A DNA stretch of 21,493 bases from Rhodospirillaceae bacterium CCH5-H10 (GTDB lineage Bacteria > Pseudomonadota > Alphaproteobacteria > Reyranellales > Reyranellaceae). Each line of letters starts with the position of its first letter. The first letter of the stretch is position 1. The stretch lies in contig LSKJ01000060.1 in assembly GCA_001557035.1 (NCBI GenBank), forward strand, positions 1 through 21,493, read 5' to 3'. Below, in pieces: positions 1-5,604 of this stretch. The position numbers and the translations under genes are program-made. The notes under the pieces are model-generated. The model did not search any database. It was not told the origin of the DNA and saw only the letters and a list, made by a program, of their open reading frames with translations.

Positions 1-9
1 GCTCGTGCC

Positions 10-53
10 CATGCTTCGAGACGCGCTCCTGCGGAGCGCTCCTCAGCATGAGG
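10..53. repeat. Palindromic interspersed repeat, partial copy at the window edge
   Basis: This 44-base stretch contains CTTCGAGACGCGC, an internal hairpin (GCGCTCC-TGC-GGAGCGC) and a CTCCTCAGCATGAGG end. The same pattern recurs in the right arm of the element at 1841-1943, where CTTCGAGACGCGGCC leads to a CTCCTCAGGGTGAGG end, so the two belong to one family. The opposite arm would lie left of base 1 and is not visible. It sits 34 bases past the stop of the methyltransferase gene. I infer an intergenic repeat that can fold in RNA. The family resembles repeats I know from Bradyrhizobium-like genomes, but I cannot check that here. Confidence 0.7.
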
Positions 54-87
54 TCGGGAGTGTGATTCCGTTTTGCTCGGAAAGACT

Positions 88-921
88 TCAGCGCCGGCGA
101 CGGGCCTGCAGCGACAGGGCCAGCGGCAACCACGGCCGATCGGGCCAGTGCCAGTCGCCATCGTCGCGTTGCACCAGGATCCTGAACATCCGCCACGGCA
201 CCTGGGCATGCTCGTGCAGCCAGTCGAGCGACAGGCCCGCATCGATCAGGCCGGTCACGATGTCGGACAACGGATGAAGCCAGCTGACGTTCGTGCTGTT
301 CTGCAGCCGCGCCTCGGGATCGGCATAGTCGCCGGGATCGTCGAACGTCAGCGCGCGGCGCTCGAGATACGGCGCGAAGAAGCCCGGCATGCCGTCCGGC
401 TGCGGCACGAGATCGTCCAGCACCAGCGCGGCCGGATGACCGTCGGCGTAATAGAAGCGCCCGCCGGGCTTCAGGAAGCCGGCGACGATCTCCGCCCATC
501 GCCTGATGTCGGGCAGCCAGCAGGTGGCGCCCCAGGTCACATAGACGAGATCGAACGAGGCCGGCTCCGGGATCGCGGACGGCGCGTCGTAGAGATCGGC
601 GCAGACGAAGCGCGCCCGGCCGGTCAAACCGAGTTCGGCCGCCAGCGCGTTGGCCGCATCGATGGCGGCCGGCGAAAAGTCGAGACCGACGACGGTGGCG
701 CCGCGTTGCGCGAGACAGAGAGTGTCGGCCCCGAAATGGCATTGCAGGTGAAGCACCCGCAGGCCGCTCACGTCGCCGAGCTCGGCCTCCTCGATGGCAT
801 TCAGCCGGCCGCGGCCGGCACGCAACGGCGCCAGATCGTAGCCCGGCGCCTTGAGATGAATCCCGACGCGTTCGTCCCAGTTGGCGCGGTTGAGCGCCCG
901 CCAGTCCTTCTCTGCCGTCAC
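88..921 (-). CDS. Class I SAM-dependent methyltransferase
   Basis: The 277-residue product is a soluble class I methyltransferase that should transfer a methyl group from S-adenosylmethionine to an unidentified substrate. The glycine-rich SAM-binding motif I appears as [13 protein letters not shown] (about residues 56-68), a variant typical of one uncharacterised subfamily. It is followed by the strand-2 acidic residue in [10 protein letters not shown] (Asp81), a motif II-like FDLVYVTWG (about 123-131) and the post-motif [13 protein letters not shown] (about 150-162). I chose the GTG start at 921 because it overlaps the purC stop as GTGA (918-921) and the family similarity begins there ([15 protein letters not shown]). 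The reading frame stays open far upstream, but only as a shadow of purC. The overlap implies translational coupling to purC. The substrate cannot be named from sequence. Confidence 0.9.
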   Translation of the reverse strand: MTAEKDWRALNRANWDERVGIHLKAPGYDLAPLRAGRGRLNAIEEAELGDVSGLRVLHLQCHFGADTLCLAQRGATVVGLDFSPAAIDAANALAAELGLTGRARFVCADLYDAPSAIPEPASFDLVYVTWGATCWLPDIRRWAEIVAGFLKPGGRFYYADGHPAALVLDDLVPQPDGMPGFFAPYLERRALTFDDPGDYADPEARLQNSTNVSWLHPLSDIVTGLIDAGLSLDWLHEHAQVPWRMFRILVQRDDGDWHWPDRPWLPLALSLQARRRR

Positions 922-1835
922 GACACCGACAGCCCGGCGCCGGTCAGCCGGCGATAGGCTTCGAGGTAGCGCTTGCTGGTCGCCTCGACGACTTCCGGCG
1001 GCAATTTGGGCGCCGGCGCCTCGCCGTTCCAGCGGCCGGCATGGCGCTCGACGTCGAGCCAGTCGCGCAGCGGCTGCTTGTCGAAGCTGGGCTGCGGCCT
1101 GCCCTCGGCATAACCGTCGAGCGGCCAGAAGCGCGAGGAGTCCGGAGTCATCACCTCGTCGATCAGCAGGATCCTGCCGTCGGCGGTGCGGCCGAACTCG
1201 AACTTCGTGTCGGCGATGATGATGCCCTGCTTCAGCGCGACGTCGCGGCCGCGCGTATAGACGAGGCGCGTCAGCCGCTCGAGCTCGGCGGTGACGTCGG
1301 CGCCCAGCGCCTGCTGCATCTGGCCGATGGTGATGTTCTCGTCGTGGCCGCTCTCGGCCTTGGTCGCCGGGCTGAAGATCGGCGGATCGAGGCGGCCGCT
1401 CTCCTTCAGGCCCTTGGGCAGCGTCTCGCCGGCGAGGGTCCCCGCCTTGGCATATTCGCGCCAGGCCGAACCGGTGATGTAGCCGCGCACCACGCACTCG
1501 ATGGGGAAGACCGTGCCGCGCCGGCAGAGCATGGCGCGGCCGGCAATCTCGGCGCGATGGCCCTTGAGCGCGGGCACCGCGGCGACGATCTCGTCGGCGT
1601 CGGCCGAGATCATGTGATGATCGACGAGCCCGCCCAGCTGGCGGAACCACCAGGCGCTGACCTGGGTCAGCACGGCACCCTTCTGCGGAATCGGCTCGGC
1701 CATCACCACGTCGTAGGCGCTCACCCGGTCGGTCGCGACCAGCAGCAGCCGGTCGGCATCCACCGCATACACATCGCGCACCTTGCCGCGCGCAATCCGC
1801 TCCAGCGGCAGGTCACTCACCGTCATCAGCATCAT
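918..1835 (-). CDS. purC: Phosphoribosylaminoimidazole-succinocarboxamide synthase (SAICAR synthase)
   Basis: PurC joins CAIR and aspartate using ATP to make SAICAR in cytoplasmic de novo purine synthesis. The 305-residue product has the family landmarks: the nucleotide-binding GKVRDVY (17-23), [11 protein letters not shown] (35-45), [16 protein letters not shown] (113-128), DTKFEFG (209-215) and [15 protein letters not shown] (224-238). The ATG at 1835 is chosen because GAGGGG lies just upstream; ATGs at 1832 and 1826 are close alternatives, and the in-frame ATG at 1904 would read through repeat DNA. Length fits the longer PurC class of about 300 residues. The gene is not beside purS/purQ, as it often is in alphaproteobacteria. 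Instead it is coupled by a 4-base overlap to a methyltransferase, and its ribosome binding site lies inside a palindromic repeat. Confidence 0.96.
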   Translation of the reverse strand: MMLMTVSDLPLERIARGKVRDVYAVDADRLLLVATDRVSAYDVVMAEPIPQKGAVLTQVSAWWFRQLGGLVDHHMISADADEIVAAVPALKGHRAEIAGRAMLCRRGTVFPIECVVRGYITGSAWREYAKAGTLAGETLPKGLKESGRLDPPIFSPATKAESGHDENITIGQMQQALGADVTAELERLTRLVYTRGRDVALKQGIIIADTKFEFGRTADGRILLIDEVMTPDSSRFWPLDGYAEGRPQPSFDKQPLRDWLDVERHAGRWNGEAPAPKLPPEVVEATSKRYLEAYRRLTGAGLSVS

Positions 1836-1840
1836 CGTAC

Positions 1841-1943
1841 CCCTCGTCCTGAGGAGGCCGCGCCGCGGCCGTCTCGAAGGACCAGCCGCCGTGCGGGTGC
1901 CCACCCTTCGAGACGCGGCCTGCGGCCGCTCCTCAGGGTGAGG
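1841..1943. repeat. Long imperfect inverted repeat (palindromic interspersed element)
   Basis: The left arm (1841-1880) and right arm (1905-1943) are near reverse complements of about 40 bases around a 24-base centre. The arms start CCCTCGTCCTGAGGAG and end CTCCTCAGGGTGAGG, and each arm also folds on itself (GGCCGCG-C-CGCGGCC, and GCGGCC-TGC-GGCCGC at about 1915-1929). The right arm is the same family as the repeat at 10-53. The element fills nearly the whole gap between purC and the upstream decarboxylase-like gene. Its left end supplies the GAGGGG that is the likely purC Shine-Dalgarno sequence on the minus strand. Confidence 0.85.
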
Positions 1944-1950
1944 TTCCTCG

Positions 1951-2343
1951 TTAGCCTTCCTTGCGCATTTCCTCGAACACTTCCTTGGCGGTGAGCATCG
2001 CCTCGCGCACCGACGGCAGGCCGATATAGCCGCAAAGGTGCATCAGCGCCTCGGACAATTCGTCCTCGGTCCAGCCCTGGCGGCGGGCCATGCGCAGGTG
2101 GATGGCGAGTTCGGGCCAGCGGGCCTGGGCGGTGTCGGAAATGACGCAGATCAGCGTCTTGGTCTTCAGGTCGAGGCCGGGGCGCGACCACAGCATGCCG
2201 AAGACCGCCTCGCGGGCATAGTCGCCGAATTTCTTCATCATCGGGTCGTCGTAGACCGACTTGTTCATATCGGCGGCGAACTTCTCGCCCATCAGGCTGG
2301 CCCGTATTTCGCTGCCCTTCCGGTAATTCTCGCTCTCAGCCAT
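1951..2343 (-). CDS. Carboxymuconolactone decarboxylase-like family protein
   Basis: This 130-residue all-helical protein matches the PcaC-like branch of the carboxymuconolactone decarboxylase/AhpD superfamily. The signature region covers [13 protein letters not shown] (about 57-69), [18 protein letters not shown] (about 74-91) and [22 protein letters not shown], which fits the usual helix pattern with conserved ELxxHLxxAxxxGxT and EALxHxxxYxGxP. The CxxC redox pair of true AhpD proteins is absent, so a peroxidase-partner role is unlikely. The true substrate is unknown, as no protocatechuate pathway genes are nearby. The ATG at 2343 is preceded by a strong AGGAGG, which fixes the start. It heads the minus-strand unit with purC downstream and is divergent from kup. 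Confidence 0.88.
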   Translation of the reverse strand: MAESENYRKGSEIRASLMGEKFAADMNKSVYDDPMMKKFGDYAREAVFGMLWSRPGLDLKTKTLICVISDTAQARWPELAIHLRMARRQGWTEDELSEALMHLCGYIGLPSVREAMLTAKEVFEEMRKEG

Positions 2344-2430
2344 CGCTTCCTCCTTTGTGACAATTTCTGGACTGCAGCGTCCCGGAATTCGCGGGTAGGA
2401 TCAATCGTCCAAGGGGAGACAAGCGAGACG
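2344..2430. promoter_or_regulatory. Divergent intergenic region between the decarboxylase-like gene and kup
   Basis: These 87 bases must hold the promoters of both diverging genes. The minus-strand gene has a clear AGGAGG just before its ATG. On the plus strand a TAGGAT (2396-2401) could be a -10 element, but no convincing -35 sits upstream. AAGGGGAG (2411-2418) lies 12 bases before the kup ATG, which is somewhat far for a Shine-Dalgarno sequence. No clear operator dyad is visible. Confidence 0.35.
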
Positions 2431-4329
2431 ATGGCCGCCAGCGGCACTGCAGTTGAACCCGCCGGCCGGCGGCGCCGGGCGGCGCTGACCCTGGCAGCCC
2501 TCGGTGTCGTGTTCGGCGACATCGGCACCAGCCCGCTCTACACGGTCAAGGAGTGCTTCAGCGAGTACACCGGCATCCTCCCGACGCACGACAATGTGCT
2601 GGGGATGCTGTCGCTGATCACCTGGGCGCTGATCGTCGTCGTCACCCTGAAGTACGTGGTCGTCGTCATGCGCGCCGACAACAAGGGCGAGGGCGGCGTG
2701 CTGGCGCTGATGGCGCTGGTTTCCAGCCAATCGAACATCAAGTCGCAATGGCGGCGGCGCTTCTACCTCATGCTGGGCATCGCCGGCGCCGCGCTGTTCT
2801 ACGGCGACTGCCTGCTCACGCCCGCGATCTCGGTGCTGAGCGCCGTCGAGGGCCTGACGGTGGCCACGCCGGCGTTCCAGCCGATGATCCTTCCGATCGC
2901 GCTCGGCGTGATCGTCGCCCTCTTCTCCGTGCAGCATTTCGGCACCAGCGGCATCGGCAAGTGGTTCGGCCCGGTGACGCTGATCTGGTTCGTCGTGATC
3001 GCCGCGCTCGGCGCGCATCAGATCGTGCAGCGTCCCGAGGTGCTGGCGGCCCTGTCGCCGCATCACGCGCTGGGGTTCGCCATGCGTGAGAAGATCGTGG
3101 CCTTCGTCGCCCTGGGCGCGATCACGCTGGCCATCACCGGCGCCGAGGCGCTGTATGCCGACATGGGGCACTTCGGCGCCAGGCCGATCCGCATGGCCTG
3201 GCTGGGTCTCGTCCTGCCTTCCCTGCTGCTCAACTACTACGGCCAGGGCGCGCTGATCCTCAGTGACCCGTCGGCGCTCGCCAACCCGTTCTTCAATCTC
3301 GCGCCCGACTGGGCGCTCTATCCTCTGGTCGCCCTCGCGACGGCCGCCACCGTGATCGCCTCGCAAGCCACGATCTCGGGTGCCTTCTCGATGGCCAAGC
3401 AGGCCGCGCTGCTGGGCCTCAGCCCGCGCGTCCACATCCAGCACACCTCCGCGAGCGAGTTCGGCCAGGTCTACCTGCCGGTGGTCAACTGGCTGCAGCT
3501 CCTGGGCGTCGTCATCCTGGTCCTGGCGTTCAAGTCGTCGAGCGCGCTGGCCTCGGCCTACGGCATCGCCGTCACCGGCACGATGCTGATCACCAGCACG
3601 CTCGTGTTCGTGATCGCGGTGCGCAAGTGGAACTGGGGCTGGCCGCTCAGCATCCTGGTGTTCGGCGTCTTCATGACGCTCGACCTGGCGCTGCTCTCCT
3701 CCAACATGCTGAAGTTCCTCGACGGCGGCTGGGTGCCGCTGGCGATCGCCGCCATCATCTTCCTCTGCATGTGGACTTGGCTGACCGGCCGCGCGGCCGT
3801 CGCCCGGCGCGAACAGGACGAGGCGCTGCCGCTGGAAGCGCTGCTGGAAAGCATCAACCCGGCCCGCGTGCATCGCCCGCAGGGCACCGCCGTCTACCTG
3901 ACGGCCTTCTCCGGCAATGCGCCGCGCTGCCTGATGCACAATCTCAAGCACAACGAGGTGCTGCACGAGCATGTCGTGCTGCTGAGCATCGAGGTTCCGG
4001 ACATCCCCTTCGTGTCGCCGGAGGGCCGCAGCCAGGTCACCCATCTCGGCAAGGGCGTGCACCGCGTGGTGATGCACTACGGGTTCATGGAGCAGCCCGA
4101 CGTGCCGAGCGACCTCGCGCTCCTCGAAGACAAGGGCATCCCGTTCGACCCGATGCGGACGTCCTACTTCGTCGGCCGCAACAGCTTCGTGAGCGCCAAC
4201 AAGCCGCTGCTGCCGCGCTGGCAGCAGAAGCTCTTTCTCACCCTGTCGCGCTTCGCCGCCAGTGCCGGCGACTTCTTCGGCCTGCCCGCCAACCGCGTGG
4301 TCGAACTGGGCAGCCGCATCGAGATCTAG
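2431..4329 (+). CDS. kup: KUP/HAK/KT-type low-affinity potassium uptake protein
   Basis: The 632-residue inner-membrane protein is a Kup proton-coupled potassium symporter. The N-terminal signature VVFGDIGTSPLYTVKECF (about 26-43) is diagnostic, followed by CLLTPAISVLSAVEGL, a series of about twelve hydrophobic segments up to about residue 455, and the cytoplasmic C-terminal region with GTAVYLTAF and the LPANRVVELGSRIEI end common to bacterial Kup. Length is normal for the family. I start at the ATG at 2431, which gives the short charged N-terminus (AGRRRRAALTLAALGVV) seen in relatives; the frame is open upstream but reads antisense to the neighbouring gene. It appears monocistronic and ends facing two small minus-strand genes across a REP-like hairpin pair. 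Potassium or osmotic regulation is likely, but no site is visible. Confidence 0.96.
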   Translation: MAASGTAVEPAGRRRRAALTLAALGVVFGDIGTSPLYTVKECFSEYTGILPTHDNVLGMLSLITWALIVVVTLKYVVVVMRADNKGEGGVLALMALVSSQSNIKSQWRRRFYLMLGIAGAALFYGDCLLTPAISVLSAVEGLTVATPAFQPMILPIALGVIVALFSVQHFGTSGIGKWFGPVTLIWFVVIAALGAHQIVQRPEVLAALSPHHALGFAMREKIVAFVALGAITLAITGAEALYADMGHFGARPIRMAWLGLVLPSLLLNYYGQGALILSDPSALANPFFNLAPDWALYPLVALATAATVIASQATISGAFSMAKQAALLGLSPRVHIQHTSASEFGQVYLPVVNWLQLLGVVILVLAFKSSSALASAYGIAVTGTMLITSTLVFVIAVRKWNWGWPLSILVFGVFMTLDLALLSSNMLKFLDGGWVPLAIAAIIFLCMWTWLTGRAAVARREQDEALPLEALLESINPARVHRPQGTAVYLTAFSGNAPRCLMHNLKHNEVLHEHVVLLSIEVPDIPFVSPEGRSQVTHLGKGVHRVVMHYGFMEQPDVPSDLALLEDKGIPFDPMRTSYFVGRNSFVSANKPLLPRWQQKLFLTLSRFAASAGDFFGLPANRVVELGSRIEI

Positions 4330-4367
4330 AACCGGTCAGTTCGAAGCGTGGCATGGAACGTCGACAT

Positions 4368-4441
4368 GGAGCGCGCAACTCCAGTTGCGCTCATGCCGTG
4401 CCCATCGATAAATCCCGAGCGCCACTGGAGTGGCGCGCTCC
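4368..4441. repeat. Inverted pair of REP-like hairpins (REPIN-like doublet)
   Basis: Two 25-base units lie head to head: 4368-4392 on the plus strand and 4417-4441 on the minus strand, 24 bases apart. Each reads GGAGC, then a stem, then TC. The stems are GCGCAAC/GTTGCGC in copy 1 and GCGCCAC/GTGGCGC in copy 2, with loop TCCA. The copies differ at only two positions, and these pair with each other (A:T against C:G), so pairing is conserved. A GGAG tetranucleotide before a hairpin and an inverted pair are the hallmarks of REP elements mobilised by RAYT transposases. They lie in the convergent gap between kup and the 85-residue gene, where they might also help end or protect transcripts, but neither hairpin is followed by a T run. 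Confidence 0.75.
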
Positions 4442-4459
4442 GTTGAGGGAGCCTCGGTT

Positions 4460-4717
4460 TTAGGCGTCGAAGGCGGACAGCGAGATCGCGTCCTGGGCGG
4501 GCGGCTGCAGGCCGCGCGACAGGAGATCGCCCAGCCGGGCGAAGATGCGGCCGGCCTCGGTGCAGCCGACATCCTGCGTCACCGCCTCGGCGGCGATGTT
4601 GAGCAGCGCGTTGCCGGCAAGGTCGCGGCACTCCGCCGGCAGGCCCTCCACGGCGTCGGAGATCACGCGCATCGCGTGCTGCAGGTCGGACAGGCGATCG
4701 GGCATCGGTGCGGGCAT
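4460..4717 (-). CDS. Small hypothetical protein (85 aa)
   Basis: I do not recognise this protein. It is a small, apparently helical, soluble protein with two cysteines (CRDLAG and GCTEAG) and no signal peptide or membrane segment. It reads as MPDRLSDLQHAMRVISDAVE, then NALLNIAAEAVTQ and IFARLGDLLSRGL. The ATG at 4717 is chosen because GAAGG lies about 8 bases upstream, overlapping the stop codon of the preceding gene; ATG 4705 is the alternative. The 11-base gap to that gene indicates one two-gene transcript, so it probably works with the 164-residue protein. Coding support is the shared operon structure and the ordinary composition. It ends against the REP-like doublet. Confidence 0.6.
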   Translation of the reverse strand: MPAPMPDRLSDLQHAMRVISDAVEGLPAECRDLAGNALLNIAAEAVTQDVGCTEAGRIFARLGDLLSRGLQPPAQDAISLSAFDA

Positions 4718-4728
4718 GGGATCGGCCT

Positions 4729-5223
4729 TCAGTTGAGACGGCCGGCGGCGGCACCGGCAGCCGGGGCAAGCCTGAGGCCTGCGCCGGCCAGGGCGACGGC
4801 AAAGGCCTTGAGACGGGCGGCGGCCACGCGCGAGGCGGTGGGCGCCATCATGATGTCGAGCGAGGCCAGCAGCGGCCGGTCGTGATCGGCCTGGGCCAGC
4901 CCGCACAGCGCCACCAGCACGGCTTCGTCCCGGCTCACGCTGGAACAGGTCGGCACATGGATCTCCATGGCGCGCCGTGCGCCGAACAGGAACGCATCCA
5001 TGGCGATCACGAAATCCGGCAGCACCTCGAGCAGGCCCGCCACCTTGAAGCCGCGATGGAGGATCGAGCCCTCACCGGGCAGCGCGCGATCCTGCCGCCA
5101 CTGGCGAAGCGCCCAGAGCACGAAGCGTTCGCCCACCGGGAGCGAGCAGGCGCAATCGAACTGGCCGCAGCCGGGCTTGAGGCTTTGCCGAGCGCTAAGC
5201 CCTTGTTGTTGCGTGACTTCCAT
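4729..5223 (-). CDS. Hypothetical cysteine-containing protein divergent from hemP (164 aa)
   Basis: I cannot assign a family. The 164-residue product has an N-terminal cysteine cluster GCGQFDCAC (Cys19, 24, 26), then helices such as RFVLWALRQWRQDRA and LLEVLPDFVIAMDAFLFG. A further motif IHVPTCSSVSRDEAVLVALC (Cys93, 107) and an Ala-rich helical end with AAARLKAFAVALAGAGLRL follow. There is no signal peptide. The cysteines could bind metal or heme, but that is only a guess. The start at 5223 has a purine-rich GGTGGTGA upstream; longer readings would run antisense into hemP. It is transcribed away from hemP, and the Fur-like box lies 44 bases upstream of its start, so iron control of this gene and its downstream partner is plausible. 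Confidence 0.65.
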   Translation of the reverse strand: MEVTQQQGLSARQSLKPGCGQFDCACSLPVGERFVLWALRQWRQDRALPGEGSILHRGFKVAGLLEVLPDFVIAMDAFLFGARRAMEIHVPTCSSVSRDEAVLVALCGLAQADHDRPLLASLDIMMAPTASRVAAARLKAFAVALAGAGLRLAPAAGAAAGRLN

Positions 5224-5266
5224 TGCTTCACCACCGCTGAAGGACCTTGACCGTGTCTGCAGTCTA

Positions 5267-5287
5267 TGCAATTGAGACTCGTTCGCA
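5267..5287. promoter_or_regulatory. Fur-like operator upstream of hemP
   Basis: A 21-base dyad starts TGCAA, has GAGACTC at its centre (5274-5280) and ends TTCGCA. Seven of ten symmetric positions pair around base 5277. This matches the alphaproteobacterial style of Fur site (TGC..A..GA..TC..T..GCA). A TTGACC at 5247-5252 could be the -35 element, in which case the dyad would cover the -10 region and Fur would block transcription of hemP and the heme operon under iron sufficiency. It sits between hemP and the divergent unknown gene, so it could control both. The assignment rests on pattern and context, not on a matrix search. Confidence 0.72.
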
Positions 5288-5310
5288 ACCTCAAAGGACG
5301 TGAAGGGCTC

Positions 5311-5493
5311 ATGGACGACAGGAGCGGTCCCGCTCGGATCGACGAAATGCAGCGCGACAGGCCGGCACTCACCCTGCCGGCCGGGGAGAGCGTCGCGATC
5401 CTGCAGGGACGCCGCGAGGTCATCATCCGTCATGGCGCCGAACTGTACCGGCTGCGCCTCACAGCCTCGAACAAGCTGATTCTGACCAAATAA
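5311..5493 (+). CDS. hemP: Hemin uptake protein HemP
   Basis: This 60-residue protein carries the HemP C-terminal signature: ILQGRREVIIRHGAELYRLR (31-50) followed by LTASNKLILTK at the very end. HemP is a small protein repeatedly found ahead of heme receptors; in some bacteria it acts as an activator needed for heme receptor expression, and its exact mode of action is not settled. I chose the ATG at 5311, with AAGGG just upstream and the family-typical length. An in-frame ATG at 5266 would start within the Fur-like box. The gene is first in the heme operon, and 111 bases with several hairpins separate it from the receptor gene, which may allow unequal expression. Confidence 0.9.
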   Translation: MDDRSGPARIDEMQRDRPALTLPAGESVAILQGRREVIIRHGAELYRLRLTASNKLILTK

Positions 5494-5503
5494 TTTCGAG
5501 ACC

Positions 5504-5601
5504 CCGAGGGGCCATCCCTCCTCGGCTAAACTGCCCAGCCAGCCGGCTCCCTTTGGGGGAGCCCCGCAAGCCAGGCGTCCTTTTTTCTTGGGGACCTGGC
5601 T
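5504..5601 (+). promoter_or_regulatory. Structured leader of the heme receptor gene with three hairpins
   Basis: Three potential hairpins lie in the 111-base gap between hemP and hmuR. They are CCGAGG/CCTCGG (5504-5509 with 5520-5525), GGCTCCC/GGGAGCC (5545-5551 with 5557-5563) and AGCCAGG plus TCC with GGA plus CCTGGCT (5569-5580 with 5592-5601; two-base bulge; loop with six T). The last hairpin ends three bases before the hmuR ATG. Its right arm overlaps GGGGA (5590-5594), the only Shine-Dalgarno-like run there. The T run lies in the loop, not after a stem, so it is not a classical terminator in this orientation. I infer control of hmuR translation or separation of hemP and hmuR mRNA levels. 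Confidence 0.5.
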
Positions 5602-5604
5602 CAA

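Noticed and set aside
922..1650. Upstream extension of the methyltransferase frame through purC
   Set aside because: The extension is Arg-rich nonsense in another frame of purC. The GTG at 921 overlapping the purC stop is the natural start.
2401..4077. Long open frame on the minus strand opposite kup (about 558 codons)
   Set aside because: It is rich in Arg, Asp, Gln and His without any recognisable domain and lies antisense to an unmistakable Kup. In GC-rich DNA such mirror frames are common.
5247..5275. Complete sigma-70 promoter for hemP
   Set aside because: TTGACC is a fair -35, but no good -10 lies 16-18 bases downstream, so I report only the operator-like dyad.
5266..5310. Alternative upstream ATG for hemP at 5266
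   Set aside because: It lies at the edge of the Fur-like dyad, has no ribosome binding site and would add 15 residues not typical of HemP.
5569..5590. Hairpin and T run before hmuR as an intrinsic terminator
   Set aside because: The T run sits inside the loop of one hairpin and about 17 bases beyond the preceding stem, so the geometry is wrong for a terminator.
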